The position numbers and the translations under genes were made by a program. Source: Hesseltinella vesiculosa (lineage: Eukaryota; Mucoromycota; Mucoromycetes; Mucorales; Cunninghamellaceae). Taken from it: DNA of 64,000 nucleotides. The DNA is taken from the NCBI GenBank assembly GCA_002104935.1, contig MCGT01000041.1:174944-238943 (forward strand), given 5' to 3'. The notes below the pieces were generated by a model that did not search any database, was not told where the DNA came from, and worked only from the letters and a program-made list of their open reading frames with translations. Every line of letters starts with the position of its first letter. Position 1 is the stretch's first letter. Below are positions 14,670 to 26,411 of this stretch, in pieces.

Positions 14670-15145
14670 ATGCATTCCAAAGTACGGCCCTGTGGCCATT
14701 CACAAGAACACGATTTTTACCCTTCGTAAAACAAAAAATTTATCATTTCCTTTTTTTTTTTCTTATTGAATCTCCATCGTTTTATCACTTCTCCCTCTCT
14801 CTTCCACATCGTGTATTTCCTAATCGTTGTTTTCTTATTTTTTTTTTCTTTTTAAAATGAACGAAAAAACCTGGATTAAAAAATATGAAAAGAGTGTTAC
14901 TTTCACTTTGTTTTACGGGAATTCCCTTCATTGCTTCAATCGATCGCGCTTGCCGACAAAAAAAAAAAAATGCAAAATGCACGAGAAAGTAACTGCAGCG
15001 TGCGCGAAGCCGTCAAGAAGTGATCCATCCCCACTTGCGAAAAGAGAACGACACCGACGTATTGCTTCTCCGCTTTTCATCGCACTGGGCGCGCGTTTCA
15101 TAATTTTTCTCACTTTCTTGCTTTTCTCCTTCATTTTTTTGGAAT

Positions 15146-17296
15146 ATGGCAAACGTGGACGATGATTTATATCAAGAAACGCATTATGCACGCTTTGGCT
15201 ATGAGCGGACGTAAGCATGACGAGTCCTCTTTTTACTGAACGAAAAGTGGCAAACCTCTTTTTTTTTTTTGAATAGGAATATCTACGGGGTTGCTTCATT
15301 TCAATCAAGCTTACCGACCTACATGGAAAAACCTGTGGATTTCCCTTCCAGTCAACATGAAAAAGTAACTGACACTGATTTACCATTGGAACCAAAGGGT
15401 AAACAGGAATCGCATAATGTGGATGGTTGCTAACGTCCTTCTCACTCTTTTAGAACGACTCTCCAAACCACGACAACATTTGATTACAGCATCTGCATCC
15501 GAGCTGACTGTGTTTATTTCCAACGATGGCCATTGGAATTGCCTTTGTTTAGACTTGGGATTGTTTGCTGGTACGATGGGTTTGACAGCGTGGTTGGGAT
15601 GTGAAGCTCCTGGGTGTGGTTTGTCCTGTAGTCTAACCCCTGCTTTTTTTTTATCAGGCAAATCCGAGGTGATCTCGATCGACGCTTTTGAAACGGAAGA
15701 CCCCGACCAAGATGACCAATATCTCATTTTTGGCATGGCTGTTGCAGAGGTAACATCCGTTCGATTTTTGTAACGTGGCTGTGGGAGGCGCGTGTGGAAA
15801 AAAAGTAGAGCGCTGACACTCATTTTTTTTCTTCTTGTTTGGCGTTTTGTAGAAGGCAGACGCAGAGAGTGAAAATGGCTCACCGTCATTCACCTTACGA
15901 TTGTATGGACATGATACCCCTGTCAAAGGATATTTGGAAACCTCGATAGCAAGCATCACAGGTATGAAAAAAGGCAGGCTGACATCCAAGTAAGCTCACG
16001 GCTGGATATTCTAGAATCCTCTCAGATCATCCCTTTGGAATATGCACCCATGCAGCTCACACATACAAGGTAGTGCACAGGCCACAAGAAGTGACATTTG
16101 GCTCACGTTTCTTCTTTACAACCCTCAGGATTCGATACAAGGGCGAATCTCGGCCCGCGTTCCTGTTAGCGCTGATTGACGGCTCGATTCAGATGTATGT
16201 CCAGGACCAAGGATCTCGACAGTTTGAACGAATCATTGACGACTGCCCTATCCCTCTCTTCCAAAAGATCTACGACCAACGTGCGGGTGTCTCGTTTATG
16301 CATATCTATGACCGACCGGATGGTGGACGAGTGATTTGCACAGGCGGACAGCGTGGCGAGCTGTTTTTGGCGTTTTACGACCCAGGTAGGTACAATATGA
16401 ACGTGTCGTGCTGTTCTCACTGTCTGCTTTCCCGATTCTCTGTCCAGATGGCAACGAGAAGAAATTATACCAATCGCGCGTTTTCTCACCTGTGACGTCT
16501 GTGCAGATCTTCCAACCTCGAGCACCGAATACGAGCAAGTCTGGAGCAGGCAATGGGCTCGATCCAAGAAACGCTCACACTTTTTTTTTTTGTTGTAGTT
16601 GACGAGGATGATCTTTCCTTGGTAGTCACCAGTGCTATTGAGAGAGCAACTGTGTACAGGTGAGGGCTCCTTTTCATTGCCAAAATCAAAAAGAAAGCAT
16701 TGACCTCCTTTTTTTAAAAAAATCCGCCATGGCCAGGTCGATTTGTACGCATGGCCTATCGAATTCGCGTGTGTTGCCTCAATCTTCTCAATTTGATAGT
16801 GTGCTGTGCTCGCATGTTGCTGATGTGGATTGGGACGGGGAACGTGAAATCCTCATTGGAACCTATGGACGACAATTGATTATTTACAAACAAGGTAAAA
16901 AAAAAAAAAAAAAAAAGCCTTCACGGGAATCGACTATTGACACGCAGCCCTTTTCCAGTGGCCGGCACGCAGGAATACAATATCCTTTGGCGACGACAAT
17001 TTGCCTATCCATTGTATCGAATTATGCATTTGGATCTTAACTGCGATGGTTTGGATGAGTTGCTGGTGATGACAATGTATGGTGTTCATATCCTGCAGGT
17101 AATTTAAAAAAGGAGCAAGGAGCGTGCATCGCATGACTTGCATTTTTTTCCCGTTTAGCCCAACCTACAAAAAGCAAAGGCCAAGTTACTCGATGCCATC
17201 CAATATATCGAAGGAAGCAAGAAACAAAAACTCGACATGATGAATGAATTCAGGGAGCAGCAGGAATTAGAAGAAGCTATTGTGTTTGAGCAGTGA
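15146..17296 (+). CDS. kptn: Kaptin-like protein (KICSTOR component)
   Basis: Twelve short exons (15146-15210, 15277-15398, 15454-15570, 15658-15749, 15853-15961, 16015-16069, 16129-16385, 16448-16549, 16599-16659, 16737-16894, 16959-17098, 17159-17296) join in frame to 471 aa; exon 8 ends in a GC donor (GCAG/GCAATG). Kaptin signatures are clear: ARFGYERTNIYGVAS near the start, EVISIDAFE, and the strongly conserved block SQFDSVLCSHVADVDWDG followed by EILIGTYGRQLIIYK, then LDLNCDGLDELLVMTMYGVH (FG-GAP-like propeller blades). It ends in a helical tail. In animals kaptin is part of KICSTOR, which recruits GATOR1 to lysosomes to restrain TORC1 on amino-acid starvation. A similar role here is inference. 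Confidence 0.88.
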
Positions 17297-17552
17297 GTCG
17301 TAAAAGAAAAACAGCTTTGATTTTATATATAAAAAAAAGGGGGGATATGAAAAAAGTGAGTGACTAAAGATTGTAATGAACATGGTACATAGAGATTAAT
17401 AGTAGAGGAGAGCGAGAAACTGAAGGGGAAGACGACGAAACCAAAAAGAAAAAAAAGTACAAGAGAGCAAGTGATGAGTGTGCGTGTGTGTACGTTGTCT
17501 ACAACTAATGAAGGAAACGTCGAGGGAATGGAAGGGGAAAGGAGGATGGGGT
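17297..17552. other. Convergent intergenic spacer
   Basis: Short space between the stop codons of the kaptin gene (+) and the HMG gene (-), presumably shared 3' untranslated sequence. It contains a short GT-rich run (GTGTGCGTGTGTGTAC at about 17477). No gene is seen. Confidence 0.4.
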
Positions 17553-18586
17553 TTAGATGGCTGGCGAGACTGGCACACTGACGTTCATAGGATCATCTTC
17601 TTGGACAGGGTTGGTATTCATGGTCCCAGCCATGCCGCTGGTGTATGATTTCATTGCTTCTTCATATTCTTCCAGTTCCTTTTGATACATGTCTTGATAT
17701 ACCTGTGGAGGCGAAGAAGGGTGTCAGCATCAAGAACCCATTTTACTATGGTCAGCCAGGCTTTACCTGTTTTTCTTCCTTGCTTAGGCCTTTCCATTTG
17801 GCACTGAGTAGTTTGGTGACCTCGCCCAGGCTTCGTTCCTCTGGATGTTCGTCCTTGATCTTGTCTCGTTGTAAGCGGCAGAATAAAAAGAAGACATTGC
17901 CTGGGCCTTTGGGAGCATTGGGATCCTTCTTCTTTTTTGGTTTGGGGGTCTTTTGTTGGCTGCCGTGATGATACTGTCATTAAAAAAAAAGTGACGGTCA
18001 GTGATCTTTTGTTAGACAATGGATAGGCAGTGTATCGCTCGTTATCGTGTCATTGCCGAATATACTCCTCGTTTTTTAGGAGAAATCTTTAGCGGGGCTT
18101 ACATTTAATGGTGTGTCTTGATCAGAAGTGGCAAGGACTTCGTCTTCTGAGTCGTCAAAGGACAGTTGGCCGTTGATTTTTTCGATTCGATCCAATAAAA
18201 AGCTAATAGGGAATGAGTCCAAGTGGGTGGATTTGACGTTTGGCTTACGTTCGTTCCAGGCGTAGTCGGCGTATACTTTTCTGAGCTTTATGTACGCGGA
18301 TATGAAGAAAGTCATTTTGCTGCAAGAAAAATAAATGGATGAGTCTTGGATGTCCTTTTTTTTATTTTTTAATTTTTTTTCGTATTTTCGCGTCAACGCT
18401 CCCATTTGCGCCATGTCGCCAATGGCATGTGCTGGTCACTCTCACCCCAGATGTCTCTGCTTACTCTTTCAATATCACGGATGCGTTTCTTTAAATTGGT
18501 GTATTTTTCCTTATGATCGTCATCTACAACATGGTTGAGTTCCTTGTTACTTGTTTTGGATCCTGTGGTCTTTTACCTGGAGTCAT
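17553..18586 (-). CDS. nhp10: HMG-box protein, Nhp10-like (INO80 subunit type)
   Basis: Six exons (18586-18577, 18523-18465, 18319-18249, 18202-18103, 17973-17767, 17702-17553) give 198 aa; the first exon is only 10 nt. Residues 5-55 form a basic coiled coil (KEKYTNLKKRIRDIER; KAQKSIRRLRLER) and an acidic stretch FDDSEDE follows. The HMG box starts KDPNAPKGPGNVFFLFCRLQ and continues through KWKGLSKEEKQVYQDMY. A single HMG box after an N-terminal coiled coil matches Nhp10, a fungal INO80 chromatin-remodelling subunit, rather than the shorter Nhp6. Assignment to Nhp10 rests on architecture; HMG-box identity is firm. It shares a roughly 400-bp divergent promoter region with the next small gene. 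Confidence 0.8.
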
Positions 18587-18991
18587 GGTAAAGTAAAAAG
18601 TAATGGTAAAACGATAAAAAAAAAAGGTTGGATGAAAAAAGAAAAAGAAAAAGAAAGGAAAAAAAAAATTAAAGGAAAAAAAAAACAACCCCAATAAACA
18701 GAGAAAAGCAAGTCCCTCCTTTCCACTCCGGCGGTCTCAAACGGAACACAGTTTTTCAACAGCAAACGAGAAAATGAACACACACACACAAATGGGGGTC
18801 AAACAAGTGGTTTTCGGAAACACAAAACTGGAAATGGCGTGGCCCACACTTTTGTTCAGGGTTTCTAATTGGTCATTGGTCAACTGGAAATGCAAACCCC
18901 CCTCCCCTCATTTCGTTTAAAGGCCGAGGGTTCCGCAAGAGGATGCCTTTTTTTTTCTTTTTGCATTTTTTTTTTAGCGAGTCCTTGTACG

Positions 18992-19300
18992 ATGCAAAAT
19001 TCCTCCAACTCTGAAGGTCAGCCTCCCAAGCCTGCCAGGTAAAATCAAAACGAAATTGTTCTTGCCTTGTCGAGGAGCCTGACCTAATTTTTTTTCCTTG
19101 GGCTTAGTGACATTTTGCCTGCAAGCCTACGCCATAAATTGCAGTCTGATGTTCAAAAATGGCAGCATCGAATCAATGAAATGGCTCAAAAAGAACTTGC
19201 CAATCAAGACAAGCAAGATGCCAATAAGGAATTTGGACTTTTCAAGCAAGAAGAGGAGTCTGCCGAACCAACCTCTTCTTCCGACGCAGACAAGCACTAA
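18992..19300 (+). CDS. Small unknown protein (79 aa)
   Basis: Two exons, 18992-19038 and 19108-19300, joined by a GTAAAA...CTTAG intron, give a 79-aa charged protein. The middle, DILPASLRHKLQSDVQKWQH, followed by RINEMAQKELANQ, is predicted helical; the ends are Ser/Pro- and Glu-rich. I do not recognise the family. Support comes from a clean splice, an in-frame stop immediately followed by AATAAA-like sequence at 19299, and position between two well-defined genes. It is convergent with NBR1, whose stop is 100 bp away. Confidence 0.6.
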
Positions 19301-19399
19301 ATAAAAACCTTTTTTTTTTTTTTTTTATTTGTCTTTTTTTGCACAAACGGATTTGGAAATACGGAAGGTTCGATATGAAGAATATAAAAAAAAACTATT

Positions 19400-22254
19400 T
19401 CATTTGGGATAGAGAGAGAGGTCCAGAAGTAAAGGAATCACCAAATCCAATTTACCATCGTGGTCATTCAATAAATCTTTGGCCAGCTCATCGCAGTAGG
19501 TTATGCCCTATTAAAACGCCAAGCAAAGAAATAAAAAGGATGAGTGCCAAGCATCTTCTTTTTCTTTTTTAAGCAGTTACCATTTCATGCAACTGAGCAA
19601 GTTGAGGACCATACCTTTCTTGCTTCGAGTCCGAACCATCTTTCTCATTGGGCACAGACAGAGGCTCTTGGGAAGCCAAGGGTTCGTTCACCAAGATGAA
19701 ATCATTGGCAAGCAGGTGCATCAAACAAGGGGCACTGGTGGGGCTGTTGCACAAGGATACATCTTGTTCATCATCCGTGTCGTCCTGCTGCAGAGTGAAC
19801 GGCTCAACAGATGCCACGTTGGGTTGCTGTGTATCGGTCGTATTCAGTGAAGCCAAGGATGGCGACGAGAGCGGGTCATTGTCCAATTCAAAACGATCCT
19901 CCTCCTCCTCCTCCTCTTCATCGCCAGTGATCGACAGAGTGACGACGCTGCCAGCCGAGACCGAGGCCACAGTGTGAGTGTCTTGGGTCTTGCTTTCATC
20001 GTCATCGCCAGTGGCAAGGGTGGGGTACATGATTTTATAGTCCGAGGATGTCGTAGCCATCGTGGGCTCTGGTGAGGTTGTAGGTGGGCTGTTGTCATTG
20101 CTGCTGACGTTGTTGTTGGTGGCAGCAGCAGAAGCAGTGTTGTAGGCGGTGATATCGCACCAGAGCTGGTCACCAAAACGCTTACCATCGGCAGTCGTCA
20201 GCCGAAAGTAGGACACATGGCGACCAGGGCTGTGAGGGGCAAGCAGCTCGATGGCCACTTGGACCTCTTCGCCGGGCAAGCAGGCTGGCACGACTCCCGA
20301 GCGCTGCGAGGTGGGACGGTAGGGGCGAGGGATGTCACCGCCGTGGAAGATCAGAGAAGTGCCTTGCGGCCAGGGAACCTGGCCAACATTCTTCAGTTTC
20401 CACACCTTGATGAATTGCTGCCCAACTGGCATCATGGCGCCATCAGGCACGTTGATGTCTTCAACAAAAGAGGCAGCCAGCAAGGACAGATCGGGACGCG
20501 CACTGGAAGGAGGGTGCGGCAGAGTGATGGACGTCGAAGGGTGGACAAATGTTTGAACGTTGGTGGTGGTGACGGGGCGGTGACCAGGTGTGGAAACGGT
20601 TCGCTTCACAGTGACATGGACGGGACCGTGCTGTTGCTTGCGGCTAGATACATGCGACGTGATGCTCTTGGAGCTACTCGTGCTGTTGCTACGGCGGCTG
20701 CCAAACGAGTGGACGGAGCTGTCGGAGCCATCGATTGGGTGACGCTGAGGATGCACACGGATGGTCGAGGCAGGAGGCGCAGGAGAGGACGACGCGTCTT
20801 GACTTGAGATGGCCTCGGGTTTTTCGTGAGTGGTGGATGGCGTGGTCTTGTAGTAAAACTCGAACTTTGGCAACAATGCCATGTTCACGTGCTGAAGAAC
20901 TTTCAGAGGTCGACGTAATTTCATAAACACATGGTCGGGGTCGTGCAATAACAAGGGTTCACATCGTTCACAAAGATCATAATCCTTGCAATGACCACAC
21001 TAGCAAAAGGATATGGTTAGAGAGCGGCACTTTAAGGAATGGCAGTGGCTAGCTACCTTGTAGCGAATGCCTGTGATGGTGTTAGAGCAGTGATCGCAAA
21101 TGACTCCGTCATGTTTTGCGTCCAAGCTGATGGAGGTTTGTTCCTCCGTGGCGGTTGTGGGCTTGATAGGAGTTTCAGATGCACCAGCCTGCACATCAAC
21201 CATGGTGAAGTTCTGGTGCTGATGCCTCGACGAACGTCGAGGGTAGCACGAAGCACACAGATGGTAATCAGGACATTGACCACAAACCCAATAAGACAAT
21301 CTAGGAGAATTTCCCAAGGAGAGTCGGTATGCATGTTTTTTTTTCCCAATCAGGTGTTATGATTATATTTCCTTTCCCCTCCTCCCCCCACTTACTTGTT
21401 CAATTGGAGATGACATCCGTCGCAGAAAAGGTAAAGGTGAGGTGGGTGACGGAAGGAATGTGGACGCTGGTGAGGCCGAGCTGCGGTCTGCTGGGGAGGT
21501 GGATGCAAAGAGGTCAGAAAGGCTTGGTGGGCTTGGGCTGCGGTTTGAGCTGCAGTGCGGATGGCCCGGGTGGCGGAATCCAAGGCGACTGAAGCGGACA
21601 TGGAAGCCTGACGAAGGTGGTCTTGTGATTGTTGCGCAGCCACATGTTGTTGGAAGTGGTTCATATGCTGCTCAAAATGACCCAAGAAGCCCTGCAAGCA
21701 TTGGCCAAGAGGCGTGTTCGTGTTGGTATCGGTGTTTGTGTTAGTGGGGATATCGGTGATGCTTGGCACGGGTGGGTCGGCGTCCAAAGCGCTGGCGGGG
21801 GAAACATGAGAAGAGGAGTCAAGGGTTTCTTGGCAAAGCACCGGGCTAGGATGCTTGTCTGTTTGGGCTTCCTGGTGCTTGGTTTTTTCATTTATAGTTC
21901 GTACGATTAGCTGGCAGTATCGATTTTCAGCTTTGCGTTCACGCAGCATGCTTAAGAGCAATTGGTATTCGGCATCGTTTGTAATGGCAATATAATCCTT
22001 GTCATCATCATAGTACAAGACTTCAAATGGCGTGCCTTGCAGTTTAAAAGTACTGGCCACCTATGCATAACCAGAGCGAATGAGAATGTTTTCTTTTTGG
22101 CTTGGCGTAAACAACCTACGTATTGATACAAATTAAACCAAGTGCGATTGGTCTGACCGTCTGCTTCTGTCATGTGGTAAACAGATGCATCTTCAAGCTT
22201 CAATTTGAATCTAACCTTGGCGAGAAGGACATCTGAGCCGCAATGAAATGTCAT
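19400..22254 (-). CDS. nbr1: NBR1-type selective autophagy receptor (PB1-ZZ-ZZ-FW-UBA)
   Basis: Five exons (22254-22120, 22060-21396, 21300-21057, 20999-19581, 19507-19400) encode 856 aa. Order: N-terminal PB1 domain ending YYDDDKDYIAITNDAEYQLL; a linker; a first ZZ finger (FCDGC ... CGQCPDYHLCASCY) split by an intron; a second ZZ (ICDHC ... CGHCKDYDLCERC); a Ser/Pro-rich linker; the FW domain (SFVEDINVPDGAMMPVGQQF ... VWKLKNVGQVPWPQGT ... GDQLWCDI); an acidic region with a candidate LIR, DFILV; and a UBA-like end (LHEMGITYCDELAKDLLND). This is the complete NBR1 architecture. NBR1 proteins bind Atg8 and ubiquitinated or vacuolar-hydrolase cargo. The ATG at 22254 gives an immediate PB1 start. 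Confidence 0.93.
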
Positions 22255-22739
22255 ACTGACAAGCAAGAGATAAAAAATAATGAAGAAAAAAGCTCGTTCT
22301 TTTTTTTTTTTTTTTTATAAAGGCGCAACTTGAAAACCGCATGGCGTTCGTCGTTCTTGGAAAAGGCATTTTAGTATGGCAGGAGATTGGCTGGGGGTCA
22401 CTCTACCATTTTTTCACTGTGCAGTTTTTTTTTTTTTTTTTTTTTTTTTCGAAAACAGTGGGCTTCCCCAAATGTGCAATAGATACGGTTCATTTGGATG
22501 GTGGTGGACGGCTTGCATTTGCCAGAGTGGGATGGTTAGGGTGGGAGGCTCACGCTGTTCGAGAAATGTGTAACCAGCCCTACGATTGTTTTTGATCACG
22601 AGCCGCATGAACTTTTTTTTTGTCCCCGAAAATACAGAAATGGCACCCATTTATTTTTGGCACTCTCGAGTATTGTACACGTTGAAATTAAGTTTTTAAA
22701 AAGCACGAAGAAAAATAAAAATAAAAAAGAAGGAGAGGG
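22255..22739. other. Intergenic region upstream of NBR1, downstream of Trk
   Basis: This should contain the NBR1 promoter and the 3' end of the Trk gene. Visible features are T runs of 17 nt (about 22300) and 24 nt (about 22426) and an AT-rich end. No gene is supported. Confidence 0.35.
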
Positions 22740-25410
22740 CTAGAAAGTATCGGTACGCTGATAAACCTTGATACCAGCATGGTCAAGGATGCTGCTGGCA
22801 TTGTGGGAGCTTGGCGTATGGTAAGACATGCGTCGTTTGAAGAGCTGCTCCTCGGCTTCTTTAGATTCAAGCTGGTCACTGGGAAGCATGACAGCTCGGT
22901 CAATGGAGGCAGGCAGCCCACGGTGGCGACCCTTGTACATGAGCACAATCAACACAAATTTACTGATGACACGGAACTCGCCCGCCTGAGAGACGCTTGT
23001 GTTGGGGTAGCCTGGAACAAAAAAAAAAAAAAAAAAAAAAGTGGAATCAACAAAAGCTCTATTTGGGGCCAATGGCTTACCTGTGGAAGCACCGATGTTA
23101 CCAAAAGCGCTGACGCATTCATAGATAATGGTCCAGACAGTGATGGGGGAAGGGTCCATGATACGGCCAGCTTCTGCCACAATGATCACAAACAAGCAGA
23201 CAATCAGCCAAGAGATGTCATTGGATAGTTGGCGCTGGACTTGCTGTACGACAAAGAAATCTGGTTTGCGGAAGACTTTGCGACCAGTGGTCACCATGCT
23301 TGTCATTGTCGGATGGCGTTTTAGCTTGAGTAGCAGTGTAGGTCCAGAATTTGGCAACCCCTTGGTGTTGACCTCTTCATCATCATCACCATCTCCGCCT
23401 CGATAGATCCCAAGGGCACGTTCCTGATTGGCAACAACATGAGTCCTGCACACCTTATTTTTTTTTCCTGCCATGTATTTTACCTGATAAACATTACTGT
23501 TGCGCATGGAAATGGCTACCGGGTACACACTGATATACATAGCCACAATATACACAAGTTGAGTGCCAGGGTTTAGATCGGCAAGACTGATTACAGCAAA
23601 ACCGGCTGGGGGAGAAAAAAAAATGAGCTTCATTGTCCGCAGCAGATCTTTCGCGTGTGTGGGGGTGGGGGGATTTACCATTGCGCGTTGATACTGATTG
23701 AAAGAGACCATCGATGAAGCGAGATCCCCATGGGATACCGTCCAAGACAGGAAGCCAATAGTTGAGTGCGAGGAAGCAGATGAGCTCGACAATGGTGATG
23801 GTAACCAGGATGCCAAGAAGCCAGTAGGTCTGTGTGGATGGGAACAACGTGGTGTAGCAACGCCGAGGATGGTCTAATAAATAGCGAAGTGTTTCACGAC
23901 GCATGGCGTGGGAACGATGGGTCAGTTTGTACATGGTCCAGATGATAAATCGCAGCACGATGGCGTAGGCGGTGTTGCCAAGGAGGATGAGAAGCATGGT
24001 GAGGATCAGAGGGGCGGGTGCATTTTGGAACGGAACCATACTGGCATCTATCAGCATAATGCCGAGGTTGTTAAAGGCCGACAAGGACTGGAAGAAGGCA
24101 AAGAACCAAGGGTCAACAGGGCCAGCGCTGTTGGAAGTGAGCAAGACTTCTTGTGCGTAGGAGGAGCAGGCGATATAGATGCGGAAGCCAAAGGCAAACA
24201 AGACCACAATGCCGATGTAATAGGCGGGCACCAGGCGCACCAGCACTTCCAAAGCTCGATATTCTGCCCCGCCCAGGCGGTATCGTTGCTCCCTCGTCAA
24301 CTGGCTCTTGTCGATAGGCTCGCGCATGATCTGCTCCAGCTCTTCTTCTGTCTCGAGTTCTTGCAGGTGAAGAGCGTCGGGTTCGCTTTCGGGAGATTGG
24401 CTGGTGGTCGTCAGCTTTTCCAGGACGTCGCGGAAGCGTCGATCTTGCTCGAGGCGATGGCGGGCCAGCACTCGTTGATGGTCGATATCCTCGGCAAAGG
24501 CAATGCCGCCAGGGGCGTCAGCCGAGTCAGGGTCGTCCTCTAGGTCGCTCGAGCCGCTCGTTGGGTGGACCATGTCCTCCAGGTGATCTGCAGAATGGTC
24601 GCTGCCGCTTTGGTCGGTAGATTCATTGTCAGCCGTCGGATAGACAAGAGGGTCGGTAGGAGTGATGGAGTCGGCGAGGTTGGAGGAGGTCGGAGGCCGG
24701 GCCAGTGCTAGATTGGCTGGTGTGGTAGTGACTCTACGCAGATCTAGATTGGGTTCGTCCGAGGTGAGATCGTGCATGGTTCTGCTGTTCATACTCGAGG
24801 TGGTGCTGTCAGGGATTTCATTTTGCCACATTTCAATTTTGGTATGGTCAGGCGGTGTGAGAGCACGGGAGCGATGCAGGAAGCCAAGGGGGGAGGTGGC
24901 AGTGTCATTGGTGCGATTGGAGGAATTCGTAGAGGAGCGACGCAGCTTGCGCAGGTTGAGGGGGGCTGAGGGACGGGCGGAAGTGACACCTTGGCGGCGT
25001 TCTGCACGTTGGCGCTTGCGTCTGTGCTCTTCACGCATGCGGCGAGCCTTGTTGAAGAGAAGGATGTCTTCGAACCGTTTTGAAAAAAACCGACGGCGGA
25101 CCAGAACCACAATCAGTGAGATACCCACATGGGAGCCAAAAAAGGAAGAGAAGAAGAGGATCAAGAGTTGGTAGGTGCTGAAGGTAGACATTGTCAGGGT
25201 ATTGAGGCCAGTGTTTGTGCTGCCGGTGGTGGCCATGAAAAGGGCATCGATGTAATTCCAGTTGGTACCAGGTTCACAATAATACAATGCTGACATGAGC
25301 AGGATCAGGGTCAGAATGTAAAGGTAATGCAGTTGTATAAAGTGGACATGGTCATTCCAGATTGTCTTGATGGTATGAACGAGCCAAGAGCAATACGACC
25401 TTGCTTTCAT
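22740..25410 (-). CDS. trk1: Trk-type high-affinity potassium transporter
   Basis: Four exons (25410-23679, 23605-23484, 23423-23081, 23011-22740) encode 822 aa. The four MPM repeats of the Trk/Ktr/HKT fold are recognisable from their selectivity-filter segments: ATTGSTNTGLNTL, FQSLSAFNNLGIML, FQSVSTRNAGFAV (across intron 1) and CVSAFGNIGASTGYPN (across intron 3). Between the first and second repeats is a long hydrophilic loop of about 250 aa, rich in Ser, Arg and acidic residues, as in yeast Trk1/Trk2. Such proteins import K+ at the plasma membrane. The C-terminus ends with a cytoplasmic segment of about 65 aa. Confidence 0.92.
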
Positions 25411-26411
25411 TGGTCATGTAACGTCAAAAACAAACAAAGAAAAAAGGAAGCGGGGTAGAACGAAATTTTTTTTTGTTCTATCCTTCTTTTCAATGACCGA
25501 GGGATTCTTCGATGCAAAAAAGGCAAATGCCTAGCCCTGGAATTATTTGAACGATGCTTTTTTTTCCTTGTTTGGCGAGAAATTACCAGGTGGTGACAAA
25601 TTTTCTTCTGTCTCCTTGTGTAACCGACCATGGAAGCACCAATCGTCGAAAACAATACAGAAAAATCAAAACAGGCAATGGGAGAGATTCAGCAGCGGTT
25701 TGACCGTTCCGTCAGCCTTCTTTTTATTCAGCGGGCAAATCCAAGCTGGCGAGAGAGTCCTTCATGAGCATGAAAGCGGTGCCAAAATGGTAAAAGCACA
25801 GACTCTCGATGGCAAGCGGATCCAAAGTAATGCCTAGTGTCAAGTTTATCCGATGCAATCCTGGGTCCAATGTCCATACCAGCAACAAAAAATGCAGTGC
25901 CTTAGATGTTGACACTGAGTCATCTATCAAGACTATCCATGCAACCCGCAGGAAAATCTGGGGACGAGCTGGGGCGTCCTCCCGAGCGCCTTCACAGAAC
26001 AAGAGCTCGCTCGCCAGCGATTTACAGTATTGCCGCCGCCTGCATTGCACTCCACACCCAGAGCCAACTTATTTTGATGCCTGTCCTACTTCCTCGATAT
26101 CTTTCATATAGGCAACTCTATATCACAACACGCGGATAAATCAGATTCTCGGTCCTGTTATTTTTAAAAAAAAAAACGCCGTCAGCAAGCCCACCGGCAT
26201 ATCTCGGGTCATTGAAGTGTCGTCCCTCGCATTTCCATTTTACACCAGTTTTTTTTGTGAATAAAAGTGTTTAGTGACAAGGAAGAGGGGAATGACTAAA
26301 AAAAAAATAGACAAAGATGCGAGAGTCTGTACAAAAAAGTGTTAAGTAAATTTGAAATGCATGTAAAAAAAAAAGGGTAAAAAAATAAAAAAACAAAAAA
26401 GCGGGCAAAAA
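25411..26411. other. 1-kb intergenic region between trk1 and cbf5
   Basis: Both flanking genes read on the minus strand, so this holds the trk1 5' region and the cbf5 3' region. Overlapping open frames at 25724-26111 occur on both strands, but I see no domain or splice logic in them. A 9-A run lies at about 26300 with AT-rich sequence just past the cbf5 stop. Confidence 0.35.

Noticed and set aside
20217..20807. 196-codon plus-strand ORF
   Set aside because: Antisense shadow of the NBR1 FW-domain exon.
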